Origin: Gemmatimonadaceae bacterium
GTDB lineage: Bacteria; Gemmatimonadota; Gemmatimonadetes; Gemmatimonadales; Gemmatimonadaceae
DNA length: 64,000 nucleotides
Assembly: GCA_037721215.1 (NCBI GenBank)
Contig: JBBJNV010000001.1
Location: 124,001-188,000 of the forward strand
Reading direction: 5' to 3'
A program made the position numbers and the translations under genes. Shown piece by piece: positions 15,348 to 23,751 of this stretch (position 1 is the first letter of the stretch; every line of letters starts with the position of its first letter). Under the pieces are notes generated by a model. The model ran no database searches. It saw only the letters and a program-made list of their open reading frames with translations, and had not been told where the DNA came from.

Positions 15348-17240
15348 TTAAGCCGCGCTGCCGGTCAGCGTCTCTTTGAAGACTTCCAGCGCCAGTTCGA
15401 CCTTGCCGAATGGCGCCGAAACCTGGACTCCCTGCACCGAGGGGCGCACTCGATCGAGCATTTCGCGGGCGATAGCGATTCCTTCCTGAACTCCGTGCTC
15501 CTTCGACTTGTCATTCGCGCGGCGCATGCGCGATATGACGTGATCGGGAACGGTGACGCCGGGAACCTCGTTGGCGAGAAATTCAGCGTTACGCACTGAG
15601 ACTAGAGGCCAGATTCCCGCAATGATCGGAATCCTGTTGCCATCGAGCTTCTCCAGGAACGCCTCGAGCTGTTCCACGTCGAACACCGGCTGCGTAATCG
15701 CGTACTCGGCCCCAGCTTCGACTTTCCACGTGAAGCGCCGGAGCTCGTGAGTGAGATCGATCGCGCCGGGGTTCACACCAACGCCAATCGTGAAGCAGGT
15801 TGGTGCGCCGATGGAATTGCCGCCCGGGTCGAGGCCGTGGTTCAGCTTGTTGACGAGATTGGTGAGGCCGATCGCGTCGATGTCAAATACCGCGGTGGCA
15901 TTCGGGTATGGTCCCATTTTCGGCGGATCGCCGGTGATGATGAGCATGTTCCGGAGCCCGATTGCAGATGCCCCCAGCAGGTCGGAGAGCATGCCGAGCA
16001 GGTTGCGGTCGCGGCAGCAGTAGTGGGTGACCGTTTCGATGCCGACTTTCTGCTCGATCAGCAGGCTGGTTAAAAGGGCTCCCATACGACTTTGCGCGCG
16101 GGGACCATCGGGGACATTGACGGCATCTACTCCCGCGAGCTTGAGAGCTTCTGTGTCGCGGAGCATCTTGCTCGCGTCGACGCCGCGGGGCGGGACGATC
16201 TCTACAGAAGTGAGGAACTCACCGCGCGCGAGCTTTCCGCCAAAGCGCGATCGTTGCTCGAGAGGGATGGGATCCACCCCCTTGTCGCCGGGTGGCGCGG
16301 CGCTACCTCCCAGGCCGACCGCTTTCCTCATCGGCACTCTCGCCTGACGGGGAGAAAGCGGTCGAATGCCTTCGACCATTGCCGCGATGTGTTCAGGTGT
16401 TGTTCCGCAGCATCCACCGACGATTCGCGAGCCTCCCCGAACCAGGTGAGCGGCGTAGGTCCCCATGTATTCGGGACTCGCCATGTACATGCTGCGCCCC
16501 CCGACTTCACGAGGCATTCCTGCGTTCGGCTGAGCGCTGAGCTTGCGCCTCGTGACACGAGTCATTTTCTCGATTGCCTCGAGAATCGTCTGCGGGCCCA
16601 CTGAACAGTTGAGCCCGAGAATGTCAGCACCGAATGCATCGAGCGACTGCGCGATATCCTCGGCGGAGTCACCGAAGGGCGTAAGGCAGTCTACGCCAAT
16701 CGTCATCTGGGCTATCACCGGCATTCCCTGGTCGACCAATCGCGCAGCAAGAATTGCCTGTTCGATTTCGGAAAGATCGCCAAACGTTTCGAGCAGGAAG
16801 AAATCTGCGCCACCGTCTTTCAGTCCCCGCAGCTGCTCAGCGAAAATTTCGCGTGCTTCTTCGAGTGACGTGGGACCGTATGGCTCGAGGCGGATTCCCA
16901 GTGGGCCGACAGCTCCGGCGACGAGCACGTTGTCGCCGGCAGCTTCACGAGCGAGCGTAGCGGCGGCGCGGTTTATCTCGATTACCTGCGATTCGAGTCC
17001 GTAGGGTGTGAGCTTGGTGCGGCTCGCGCCGAAAGTGTTCGTCTCAACTACATCTGCGCCGGCTTTCACATACTCGGCGTGAACTGCCCGAACGAGATCT
17101 GGTGAACGGAGGTTGAGCTCGTCATAACACTGATTGATGAACACGCCGCGGGAGTAGAGCATGGTTCCCATCGCGCCGTCGAAGACGATGACCTGCTGTG
17201 GATCCAGAAGCCGCTGGACGAGGTATGTGCGGTCTGTCAT
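15348..17240 (-). CDS. Bifunctional homocysteine S-methyltransferase / methylenetetrahydrofolate reductase
   Basis: The 630-residue fusion has a homocysteine-binding TIM barrel first (residues ~1-300; zinc Cys in GLNCSVG near 210 and GGCCGTTP near 279), then a MetF-type barrel (~330-620; DAVNVPDGPRAQSRM, MLIITGDPPKMG and YAITQPVFDVEQLEAFLEKL). It should make 5-methyl-THF and can transfer a methyl group to homocysteine, as in the YitJ family of Firmicutes. It begins 19 bases after the metH stop, so the two form one operon presumably controlled by the SAM-II leader upstream of metH. No separate metF is in the window, so this fusion probably supplies methyl-THF to MetH. Confidence 0.93.
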   Translation of the reverse strand: MTDRTYLVQRLLDPQQVIVFDGAMGTMLYSRGVFINQCYDELNLRSPDLVRAVHAEYVKAGADVVETNTFGASRTKLTPYGLESQVIEINRAAATLAREAAGDNVLVAGAVGPLGIRLEPYGPTSLEEAREIFAEQLRGLKDGGADFFLLETFGDLSEIEQAILAARLVDQGMPVIAQMTIGVDCLTPFGDSAEDIAQSLDAFGADILGLNCSVGPQTILEAIEKMTRVTRRKLSAQPNAGMPREVGGRSMYMASPEYMGTYAAHLVRGGSRIVGGCCGTTPEHIAAMVEGIRPLSPRQARVPMRKAVGLGGSAAPPGDKGVDPIPLEQRSRFGGKLARGEFLTSVEIVPPRGVDASKMLRDTEALKLAGVDAVNVPDGPRAQSRMGALLTSLLIEQKVGIETVTHYCCRDRNLLGMLSDLLGASAIGLRNMLIITGDPPKMGPYPNATAVFDIDAIGLTNLVNKLNHGLDPGGNSIGAPTCFTIGVGVNPGAIDLTHELRRFTWKVEAGAEYAITQPVFDVEQLEAFLEKLDGNRIPIIAGIWPLVSVRNAEFLANEVPGVTVPDHVISRMRRANDKSKEHGVQEGIAIAREMLDRVRPSVQGVQVSAPFGKVELALEVFKETLTGSAA

Positions 17241-17259
17241 CGCTTCGGCCGCGGGGGAA

Positions 17260-20200
17260 TCATTTATCCGAGCGCGCCTCAGCGAGGGAGATCTCGCCGG
17301 AAGCGGCGCGATCGAGGGCGACGGATTCGTTTATGGAGTCAGTTGCGCTCTCGGCATCGGCAACTTTTCCTGCCCCATCTCCAGCGATCCCTCTGACAGC
17401 GTAGTACTTCGCCTCAGGATGATGGATGATGATCGCCGCCGTGCTTTGTTCGGGCATCAGCTGGAACGCCTCGGTCATCGTCATGCCGAGTGCATCCGTC
17501 GCGGGAAGAAGCTTGAAGACAGTGGCATGATCGTCGAGGTCGGGGCATGCGCCGTAGCCCCATGAGTATCGCTTGCCGCCGCGTGCTGTGTTGGTCGACG
17601 CACCGTCCTCGACTCCCGTCGTTTCAATGTCCAGCTCGCGTTTGATGCGCCGGTGCATCCACTCGGCCGTCGCCTCCGCGGTTTCGACCGAGAGCCCGTG
17701 CGAATAGAAAGCCTCGGTGTACTCATTGGCCCCCTGCAGCTTCTCGAAATGGGTTGTCGCTTCGTTGCCGACAGTCACAACCTGCAGCGGAACGACATCG
17801 ACGTCGCCCGACTCGACAGAGCGGATGTAATCCGCAAGGCACAGCCGCTCTCTGCCCACCATCCTTGGAAAATGGAAGCGCCCGATTTCACGGAGCGAGC
17901 CACCATCGCTGCTGTATGCGGCAGGATCATAGAGAATGATGTCGTTGCCCTGCGATTGCGCCGGGAAATAACCGTATACCGCCTGCGGCTTGACCCATTC
18001 ATGGTGCTCGGCGTCCAACTTCAGACGTGCAAGGGCGGGTTCGAACTCGTCCCGGATCGTGGCTTCGTATTTCTCCCCGGAACCGCGTGCTCCCCATTGG
18101 AGCCGGTAGAGCTCATCGAGGTCAAGAAGGTCGAAGACTTCGCCGACGGGAATGTCCCGAAGCACTCGCGTTCCCCAGAACGGAGGTGCGGGTACGCGGT
18201 TGTTCGCGGCTACGTCGCTTCGCGCGCCCGCCTCATCGCCTCGCGCGATGTCCTTGCCAACATCGGTATGGAGGAAGACATCATTGCGCGCGTCCGTGAG
18301 GTTCTTCGTGACGAACGCATCTCGCCGATCAGAGTCCTGGAGCACGTCCATCGTGTCCAGACCTTCGAACGCGTCCTTGCAGTAGAACACGCCAGACGTG
18401 TACTCGCGTTCGCCGTCCACGAACATGGCGCGACGGCCGAAGCGGCGGTTGATTGCGGCGCCACCGATAAGGACCGGGATTTTCATGTTGCGTTTGTCCA
18501 GCTCCTTCACGCAGAGCGGCATCTGCTTCGATGTCGAGACGAGCAGCGCGCTCAGTCCGATCGCGTCGGCGCCGACTTCGACTGCTTTTTCGAGGATAGT
18601 ATTGACCGGGACTTGTTTGCCGAGGTCGTAGACCGTGTAGCCGTTATTGGAGAGGATCGTGTTGACCAGGGATTTGCCGATGTCGTGCACGTCTCCGTAG
18701 ACAGTCGCGAGAACGACTTTGCCTTTGGTGTAGCCTTCGGCTTTCTCGAGGAACTGCTCGAGGTGTTTGACCGCCTTTTTCATGACTTCGGCGGACTGCA
18801 GAACAAACGGAAGGATCAGCTCGCCGGCGCCAAACTTGTCGCCGACTTCCTTCATCGCGGGGAGAAGGACTTCATTCAGCACTCGTACGGGCGTCTCGCG
18901 GACTCCGGCAGCGTCGAGGTGATCTTCGATCCCTTCCTTCTTGCGGTGGAGGATCATCCAATGGATGCGCTGCTCCGCGGTCATTCCCGCGGTTGGGTCT
19001 TCTTTTTCAGTGGCTGTGCTTTGTCCGTTTCCGCCGACGGTCGAGAAGTACTCGATGAAGTGCTGAAGTGCTTCCGGATTCTTGTTGAACACGAGGTCGT
19101 TGGCGAGATCGCGTTCTCTCTCCGAAATCTCCATGTACGGCTTGATGTGAGCCGGGTTGACGATTGCGGCGTCGAGGCCAGCCGCAACGCAGTGGTGAAG
19201 GAACACCGAGTTAAGCACCGACCGAGCTTCGGGCGTGAGGCCGAAGCTCACATTGGAGACGCCGAGGATTGTCGACACACCGGGAAGCTCGCGCTTGATG
19301 AGGCGGATGCCTTCGATAGTCTCGTGGCCCGAGTTGATCCACTCTTCGTCGCCAGTGGCGAGCGTGAAGGTGAGCGCGTCGTAAATGATGTCTTCAGGGG
19401 CGAGGCCGTACTCGTCTACTACTATCTGGTAGATGGCTTTCGCGACCTCGAGTTTGCGCTCACGTGTTTTTGCCATCCCGACTTCGTCGATCGTGAGTGC
19501 GATAACTGCGGCGCCGTGGGTTTTGACCAACGGAACGACGGCGTCGATGCGGACGCGGCCGTTCTCCATGTTGATGGAGTTGACGATTCCGCGGCCGGGA
19601 ATGTGCTTGAGCGCGGCTTCGATGACGTCAGCTTCGGTGGAGTCGATTACCAGCGGGGTTTCAACACTCATGCTGAGCAGCTTCACGACCTTCGACATCT
19701 GCTCGGCTTCGTCGGCGCGTTCGGTCAGGGCGACGCAGACGTCGAGGACGTGGGCGCCTGAGTCTACCTGGTCGCGGGCGACCTCAAGGATGCCTTCGTA
19801 GTCGTCGGCGAGGAGCAGGCGTTTGACTTTGCGTGAGCCTTGGGAGTTGACGCGTTCGCCGACCAGGAGAGGTGGGGGATCCTGGTGGAGGGTGATGGCG
19901 CGCATCGCCGAGCTTACGCGGGGGACTTTGTGGTGATGGGGGCGGGATCCGTTTCCACCAACTTCGGCCCGGGGGCCGACGCTCTTGCCTTCGATTTCGC
20001 GGACCGCGTTGACGACTGCCTCGAGATGAGCAGGGGTGGTTCCGCAGCAACCGCCAACGATCCGCACACCAAAATCCTGGACGAATTCCGCCAGTGCCTC
20101 GGCCAATGGCCCCGGCTCGAGCGGATAGACGGCTTCACCGATGCCCGTGTTAAGCGGCAATCCAGCGTTGGGAATGACTGAAAGCGGAAGCGTCGCGTTC

Positions 20201-20952
20201 TCTGACAAATAACGAATCGGCTCGCGCATGAGATCCGGTCCCGTCGAGCAGTTGAGACCGATGACATCGACGCCGAGCGATTCGAGCGTCGTCATCGCGC
20301 TCGCGATATCGGTGCCGAGAAGCATGCGCCCCGAGACATCGAGGGTGATCTGCGCCTGAATGGGTATGCGACGCCTCAGCCTGGCGAACAACTGCTCTAT
20401 GCCGGCGATTGCGGCTTTGACCTCGAGGATGTCCTGGGCGGTTTCGATTAGAAGAAGGTCAACGCCCCCTTCCATGAGATATTGCGCCTGATCGTGAAAA
20501 TTCCGGGCGAGCTCCTCGAAAGTAATGTTTCCAAGAGCCGGATCGGAGCTGGATGGAAGCATCCCCGTCGGGCCCATTGACGCTGCAACGAATCTCGGGC
20601 GGCCGGGTGTCGCATACTTGTCGCAGGCGGCCCGGGCAATGCGCGCGGCGGCGATATTTATCTCACGGACATTGTCGCCTAGTCCCCATTCCTCAAGGCG
20701 GCGCGGCGTGCTTTGGAATGTGCACGTCTCAACCACATCGCACCCAACCGCGAGGAACGACTCGTGGATGGCCTGAATTACATCGGGGCGAGTGATGACA
20801 AGGTTGTCATTGCAACCTTCGAGTGACTTTCCGCCGAAATCATCGGGCGTGAGGTTGAAGCGCTGGATGCTCGTTCCCATCGCCCCGTCGTAAACGAGAA
20901 CGCGATTGGCAAGTGCCTGCAGGTAAGAAGAGCCAGTAGGTGTACGAGTCAT
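17260..20952 (-). CDS. metH: Cobalamin-dependent methionine synthase
   Basis: At 1230 residues it has the full MetH set. The homocysteine barrel has zinc Cys in GLNCSTG (~234) and GGCCGTTP (~302). The pterin-binding barrel (~365-620) starts around LLVGERVNSQGSRK. The B12 cap and Rossmann domain carry DVHDIGKSL (His axial cobalt ligand, ~754-762). The C-terminal reactivation domain binds SAM (RGGKRYSWGYGACP and MTMTEAFQLMPEQSTAA). It moves the methyl of 5-methyl-THF to homocysteine through methylcobalamin. A SAM-II-like element and terminator lie directly upstream, so repression at high SAM is expected. ATG 20952 is preceded by a poor Shine-Dalgarno sequence. Confidence 0.96.
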   Translation of the reverse strand: MTRTPTGSSYLQALANRVLVYDGAMGTSIQRFNLTPDDFGGKSLEGCNDNLVITRPDVIQAIHESFLAVGCDVVETCTFQSTPRRLEEWGLGDNVREINIAAARIARAACDKYATPGRPRFVAASMGPTGMLPSSSDPALGNITFEELARNFHDQAQYLMEGGVDLLLIETAQDILEVKAAIAGIEQLFARLRRRIPIQAQITLDVSGRMLLGTDIASAMTTLESLGVDVIGLNCSTGPDLMREPIRYLSENATLPLSVIPNAGLPLNTGIGEAVYPLEPGPLAEALAEFVQDFGVRIVGGCCGTTPAHLEAVVNAVREIEGKSVGPRAEVGGNGSRPHHHKVPRVSSAMRAITLHQDPPPLLVGERVNSQGSRKVKRLLLADDYEGILEVARDQVDSGAHVLDVCVALTERADEAEQMSKVVKLLSMSVETPLVIDSTEADVIEAALKHIPGRGIVNSINMENGRVRIDAVVPLVKTHGAAVIALTIDEVGMAKTRERKLEVAKAIYQIVVDEYGLAPEDIIYDALTFTLATGDEEWINSGHETIEGIRLIKRELPGVSTILGVSNVSFGLTPEARSVLNSVFLHHCVAAGLDAAIVNPAHIKPYMEISERERDLANDLVFNKNPEALQHFIEYFSTVGGNGQSTATEKEDPTAGMTAEQRIHWMILHRKKEGIEDHLDAAGVRETPVRVLNEVLLPAMKEVGDKFGAGELILPFVLQSAEVMKKAVKHLEQFLEKAEGYTKGKVVLATVYGDVHDIGKSLVNTILSNNGYTVYDLGKQVPVNTILEKAVEVGADAIGLSALLVSTSKQMPLCVKELDKRNMKIPVLIGGAAINRRFGRRAMFVDGEREYTSGVFYCKDAFEGLDTMDVLQDSDRRDAFVTKNLTDARNDVFLHTDVGKDIARGDEAGARSDVAANNRVPAPPFWGTRVLRDIPVGEVFDLLDLDELYRLQWGARGSGEKYEATIRDEFEPALARLKLDAEHHEWVKPQAVYGYFPAQSQGNDIILYDPAAYSSDGGSLREIGRFHFPRMVGRERLCLADYIRSVESGDVDVVPLQVVTVGNEATTHFEKLQGANEYTEAFYSHGLSVETAEATAEWMHRRIKRELDIETTGVEDGASTNTARGGKRYSWGYGACPDLDDHATVFKLLPATDALGMTMTEAFQLMPEQSTAAIIIHHPEAKYYAVRGIAGDGAGKVADAESATDSINESVALDRAASGEISLAEARSDK

Positions 20953-20969
20953 GCAAAGCTACCAGAACG

Positions 20970-20989
20970 AAAAAAGCCCACGCGTGGGC
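20970..20989 (-). terminator. Intrinsic terminator in the metH leader
   Basis: GCCCACG and CGTGGGC form a perfect 7-bp self-complementary stem followed on the minus strand by six T residues. It lies 12 bases downstream of the SAM-II-like element and 17 bases before the metH start codon, the layout of an attenuator. A competing hairpin (GCGCT/AGCGC) overlaps the 3' end of the riboswitch and the 5' flank of this stem. Confidence 0.85.
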
Positions 20990-21000
20990 GCTGGGCGAAG

Positions 21001-21050
21001 CGCTTTAGCGGAATATTTAACGTGGCCGCAATTTGCTTGAAATCGCCACG
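21001..21050 (-). promoter_or_regulatory. SAM-II (SAM-alpha) type riboswitch upstream of metH
   Basis: On the minus strand, stem P1 CGTGGC/GCCACG encloses a loop that starts GATTT and ends TTGCG. It is followed by GTTAAA, six bases, and GCTAAAG. These are the conserved blocks of the SAM-II aptamer, in the right order and spacing. The pseudoknot stem by my alignment is AAATT with AATAT, four of five pairs, so it is weaker than in known examples. Position between a promoter and a terminator directly before metH fits SAM-dependent repression by attenuation. Confidence 0.75.
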
Positions 21051-21068
21051 GGATTCGGTTACCTGCAT

Positions 21069-21097
21069 ACGATAGCGGACGGTCAACTTCTATGCAA
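21069..21097 (-). promoter_or_regulatory. metH: Candidate sigma-70-type promoter for the metH operon
   Basis: On the minus strand TTGCAT and TATCGT are separated by exactly 17 bases. Each matches four of six consensus positions. The predicted start of transcription would fall about 10 bases before stem P1 of the riboswitch. It lies inside the long inverted repeat 21071-21116. Confidence 0.45.
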
Positions 21098-21116
21098 GGT
21101 CAAATCCGCCGCTATC
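21071..21116. promoter_or_regulatory. Long inverted repeat spanning the metH promoter, candidate operator
   Basis: GATAGCGG-A-CGG pairs with CCG-CCGCTATC, giving 11 base pairs with one bulged A around a 23-base interior that holds the direct repeat GGTCAA. The arms flank or overlap the candidate -10 and -35 boxes. It could be a binding site for a methionine regulator, or alternatively a hairpin ending transcripts from the SecB-like gene, though no T-run follows. Confidence 0.5.
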
Positions 21117-21213
21117 CAGTCTTTCCGAAGCTCTGACAAGCCTCTGAAATCGCGTCGTCCGGGTCAGAACGATCAGCAGCTGAGCTTTCGGTTTGTCCTG
21201 CCTATGGATTGCT

Positions 21214-22014
21214 CTACGAGGGCATCGCTTTAGCCACTGGTTTCCGTGCTCTCTTTTTCTGTCGCGTTGGCTGCGACGCCTGCTTAAGTGTGAGCCGAGC
21301 CATGAGCGTCGCCAGCGCGGGATCCGCTGCCGCTTGACGAACGCCAGTTGCGTTCTGATCCATGCCGGCGATCAGATGATGTACGTTGATGGGGGGCATG
21401 GTGAATGCACCAAAGTAGCCGCGTGAAGTCAGGGCACTAATGGCTTCTCGAAGGTAGGGCATCAACATCGCAGGGCCGTTCAGCGTCGCGAACGTTTCAA
21501 GCGAAACATCAGGAGTCTCCGTCGGCAGCCTGAACGATCCTACCATGGATACCTCGACCTCCTCCAGCCTTCCGCGGGTCGCGGCAAGGGTGACTCCAAG
21601 AAGCACGTCCATGAACTCGCCTTCCACGAACCGCCAGTCCCACCGGAACGTCACATCACCCAATTCGTCAGCAGGCAGAGTCTCTGTTTCCTGGACCGTG
21701 GCGTACCTGAGGTCCGTCGCAAAGAAGCGAACCGGTACGTAGGTCCTTGAGGCTGGACGCCTGACTTCGATCACGGGGCCAGAACCTTCGAAAGAGACAT
21801 TCGTGCATTTGCTCAGCCACCCGGGCCACAGATTAGCAACTGAGGAAGGCGATTTCCCATATGCGATAGCTGCATCAGGGAGGCGCAGATTCTCGGATGA
21901 TTCCCGGACGTCAGCTACCTCCCCGTGTTGACTCCAAGCGCATGCAACCTCCCCGCCTGCATCCCGAGCCTCCGCTGAAACCCTTCCCACCCCATCAACG
22001 CCCCGCGCGTCCAT
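21214..22014 (-). CDS. SecB-like protein-export chaperone
   Basis: The C-terminal two thirds resemble SecB: a beta-rich core (LLGVTLAATRGRLEEVEVSM) followed by the family helix block MLMPYLREAISALTSRGYF and PPINVHHLIAGM, where SecB has FPYAREAISDLVSRG...LAPVNF. The last ~35 residues are basic. SecB holds unfolded precursors for SecA, and SecB-like proteins also act as chaperones of toxin-antitoxin pairs. The start is uncertain: the frame runs into the 3' end of the GH20 gene for 100 bases, with ATG 22014 or GTG 21990 as starts, while homology-like sequence begins only near residue 50. A frameshift near the start or a rare start codon is possible. Confidence 0.65.
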   Translation of the reverse strand: MDARGVDGVGRVSAEARDAGGEVACAWSQHGEVADVRESSENLRLPDAAIAYGKSPSSVANLWPGWLSKCTNVSFEGSGPVIEVRRPASRTYVPVRFFATDLRYATVQETETLPADELGDVTFRWDWRFVEGEFMDVLLGVTLAATRGRLEEVEVSMVGSFRLPTETPDVSLETFATLNGPAMLMPYLREAISALTSRGYFGAFTMPPINVHHLIAGMDQNATGVRQAAADPALATLMARLTLKQASQPTRQKKRARKPVAKAMPS

Positions 22015-23471
22015 CCCACCTCGGCCACCGCAATCAACCTCGGAAACGCCATCGACTCGAAATCCTCAACCTTTACGAGCGTCTCCGACCAGAGGGGAGC
22101 CTCAATTCCCAACACCGAACTCTCACCTACCCCTGGAATAAAGGTCGCCGGATCCCAGTCATAGCTCGTCCTCACCTGATTAAATCCGGCCCAGTTCAAC
22201 CCAAGCACAGTCGAGCTGTCGTACTTCATGTCGAGATAGATTTTCTTCGCGGGCGACATGATCACTTTGCCACCACGCGCCGCATGCACGGCTGAAGAAT
22301 CCTTGATCCAACTCTGCACCACAGTCGTCGGGAGCAGCTGAGCAGGCGCAATCTCACCCCACCCGATCATTCGCTTGCCATTCGCATTCACGATTCCCTG
22401 CATTCGCTCGACAAACCTCCGGTATTGCGCCGGAGTCAGCGTCTTGACCTCGTCGCCACCGATGTGGAAGTACGGCCCTGGCGTAAGCGACGAGATCTCA
22501 CGCACCACATCTTCGAGGATTGGATAAATCACCGCGCTATCGACGCAGACGGCACTGAAGCCCACGCGGATGCCAGTGTAGACTGGCGGCGGCACCTTGT
22601 TGCAGTTGAGCTCGGGATACGACGCGAGCGCCGCATTCGTGTGGCCCGGCATATCGATCTCCGGCACGATCATGATGAACTGCCTCGCCGCATACGCGAC
22701 GATTTCACTGTAGTCGGACTGACTGTAAAATCCCCCGCGTCCGCCGCCGACCTGCGTACTCCCTCCGATCCTTGCGAGTTCGGGGCGCGACTTAATCTCG
22801 ATCCGCCACCCCTGATCGTCCGACAGGTGCAGATGCAGGCGGTTCATCTTGTAGAGTGCCATCAGATCTATAAAGCGCTTGATGTCGCCGACGCCGAGGA
22901 AGTGGCGGGAGACGTCGAGCATCATGCCACGCCACTCGAACCGCGGAGCATCCACGATACGCCCCGCCGGCAAAGTCAACTGGCGCTTTAGAGCGGCAGG
23001 ATGTTCGACCGACGCCGGGAGCAGCTGCCGAATGGTCTGTACGCCGTAAAAAAGCCCAGCGGGCGTTCGGGCCGCGATTGTTACCATGCCGGCAGCGATA
23101 GTCAGCTCATAACCTTCGGCTCCGCCTGCGACGTTAGCCGAATCGATCCTCAGATAAAATGTTTTCGCCGGCAACGAGGCGCCTGGGGCGAGTTCTTGAA
23201 TCTCGGGCTTCAACGCCGGCCCGAGCATGGTCGCCAGATAACCGGCGACCCCCTCGACCGCCGTGCCAGCGCCCCGGTCAACGTGGATGGTCGTAAGCGT
23301 ATCAACCACGAATGTCTGCGCGGGATCGAGTTGAACTGACCCGGGCAACGGAATGACGCCGTGCCCCGCACCCACCGCTCGCGAAACAGGGAGCGGCGCG
23401 GTTCCGGGGGGACGACCCGTGCAGGCGGCCAACACCAGCACGACGAGTGATAGCGTACGCTGAGTATTCAC
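21915..23471 (-). CDS. Beta-N-acetylhexosaminidase (GH20) lipoprotein
   Basis: A lipoprotein signal (LSLVVLVLAACTG) is followed by a GH20b-type N-terminal domain (~30-165) and a TIM barrel. RGMMLDVSRHFLG starts the barrel, HLHLSDDQGWRIEI and VPEIDMPGHT are signature strands, and HIGGDEV holds the catalytic Asp-Glu pair near residue 345. Substrate-assisted removal of terminal GlcNAc or GalNAc from chitin fragments, glycans or murein fragments is expected outside the cytoplasm. Upstream bases 23472-23751 hold no gene that I can support. Confidence 0.95.
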   Translation of the reverse strand: MNTQRTLSLVVLVLAACTGRPPGTAPLPVSRAVGAGHGVIPLPGSVQLDPAQTFVVDTLTTIHVDRGAGTAVEGVAGYLATMLGPALKPEIQELAPGASLPAKTFYLRIDSANVAGGAEGYELTIAAGMVTIAARTPAGLFYGVQTIRQLLPASVEHPAALKRQLTLPAGRIVDAPRFEWRGMMLDVSRHFLGVGDIKRFIDLMALYKMNRLHLHLSDDQGWRIEIKSRPELARIGGSTQVGGGRGGFYSQSDYSEIVAYAARQFIMIVPEIDMPGHTNAALASYPELNCNKVPPPVYTGIRVGFSAVCVDSAVIYPILEDVVREISSLTPGPYFHIGGDEVKTLTPAQYRRFVERMQGIVNANGKRMIGWGEIAPAQLLPTTVVQSWIKDSSAVHAARGGKVIMSPAKKIYLDMKYDSSTVLGLNWAGFNQVRTSYDWDPATFIPGVGESSVLGIEAPLWSETLVKVEDFESMAFPRLIAVAEVGWTRGALMGWEGFQRRLGMQAGRLHALGVNTGR

Positions 23472-23751
23472 CGAGCAGGGTCCTGAGTGTTAACGAGTTC
23501 GACAACGACAGAGAACGCATGTCGCGACGGCAATAGTATAAGCATCGCACCTTAACACGGCGCCCGCCATTCGAACACTCAGGACACTCGTCTGCACCTG
23601 AAGATCGCCGCTGCAAGCCGAAATCGACAGCATTCCGGTACGCAACCGGGTTGCCTCGATGAACGTCGCCACGTCGTTGCGGTCGCCGCCCGCGTGTGCA
23701 ACCTCCCCTAGGTTCGGTCGTCCAACTCACTGACACCTATATCGAGGCAGG

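Noticed and set aside
17653-19761. 702-codon plus-strand open frame opposite metH
   Set aside because: It mirrors metH exactly, with compositional bias of a high-GC antisense frame and no domain or signal. MetH on the other strand is unambiguous.
23302-23736. 144-codon minus-strand frame upstream of the hexosaminidase
   Set aside because: It overlaps the well-supported signal peptide region of the GH20 gene in another frame and has no recognisable features.
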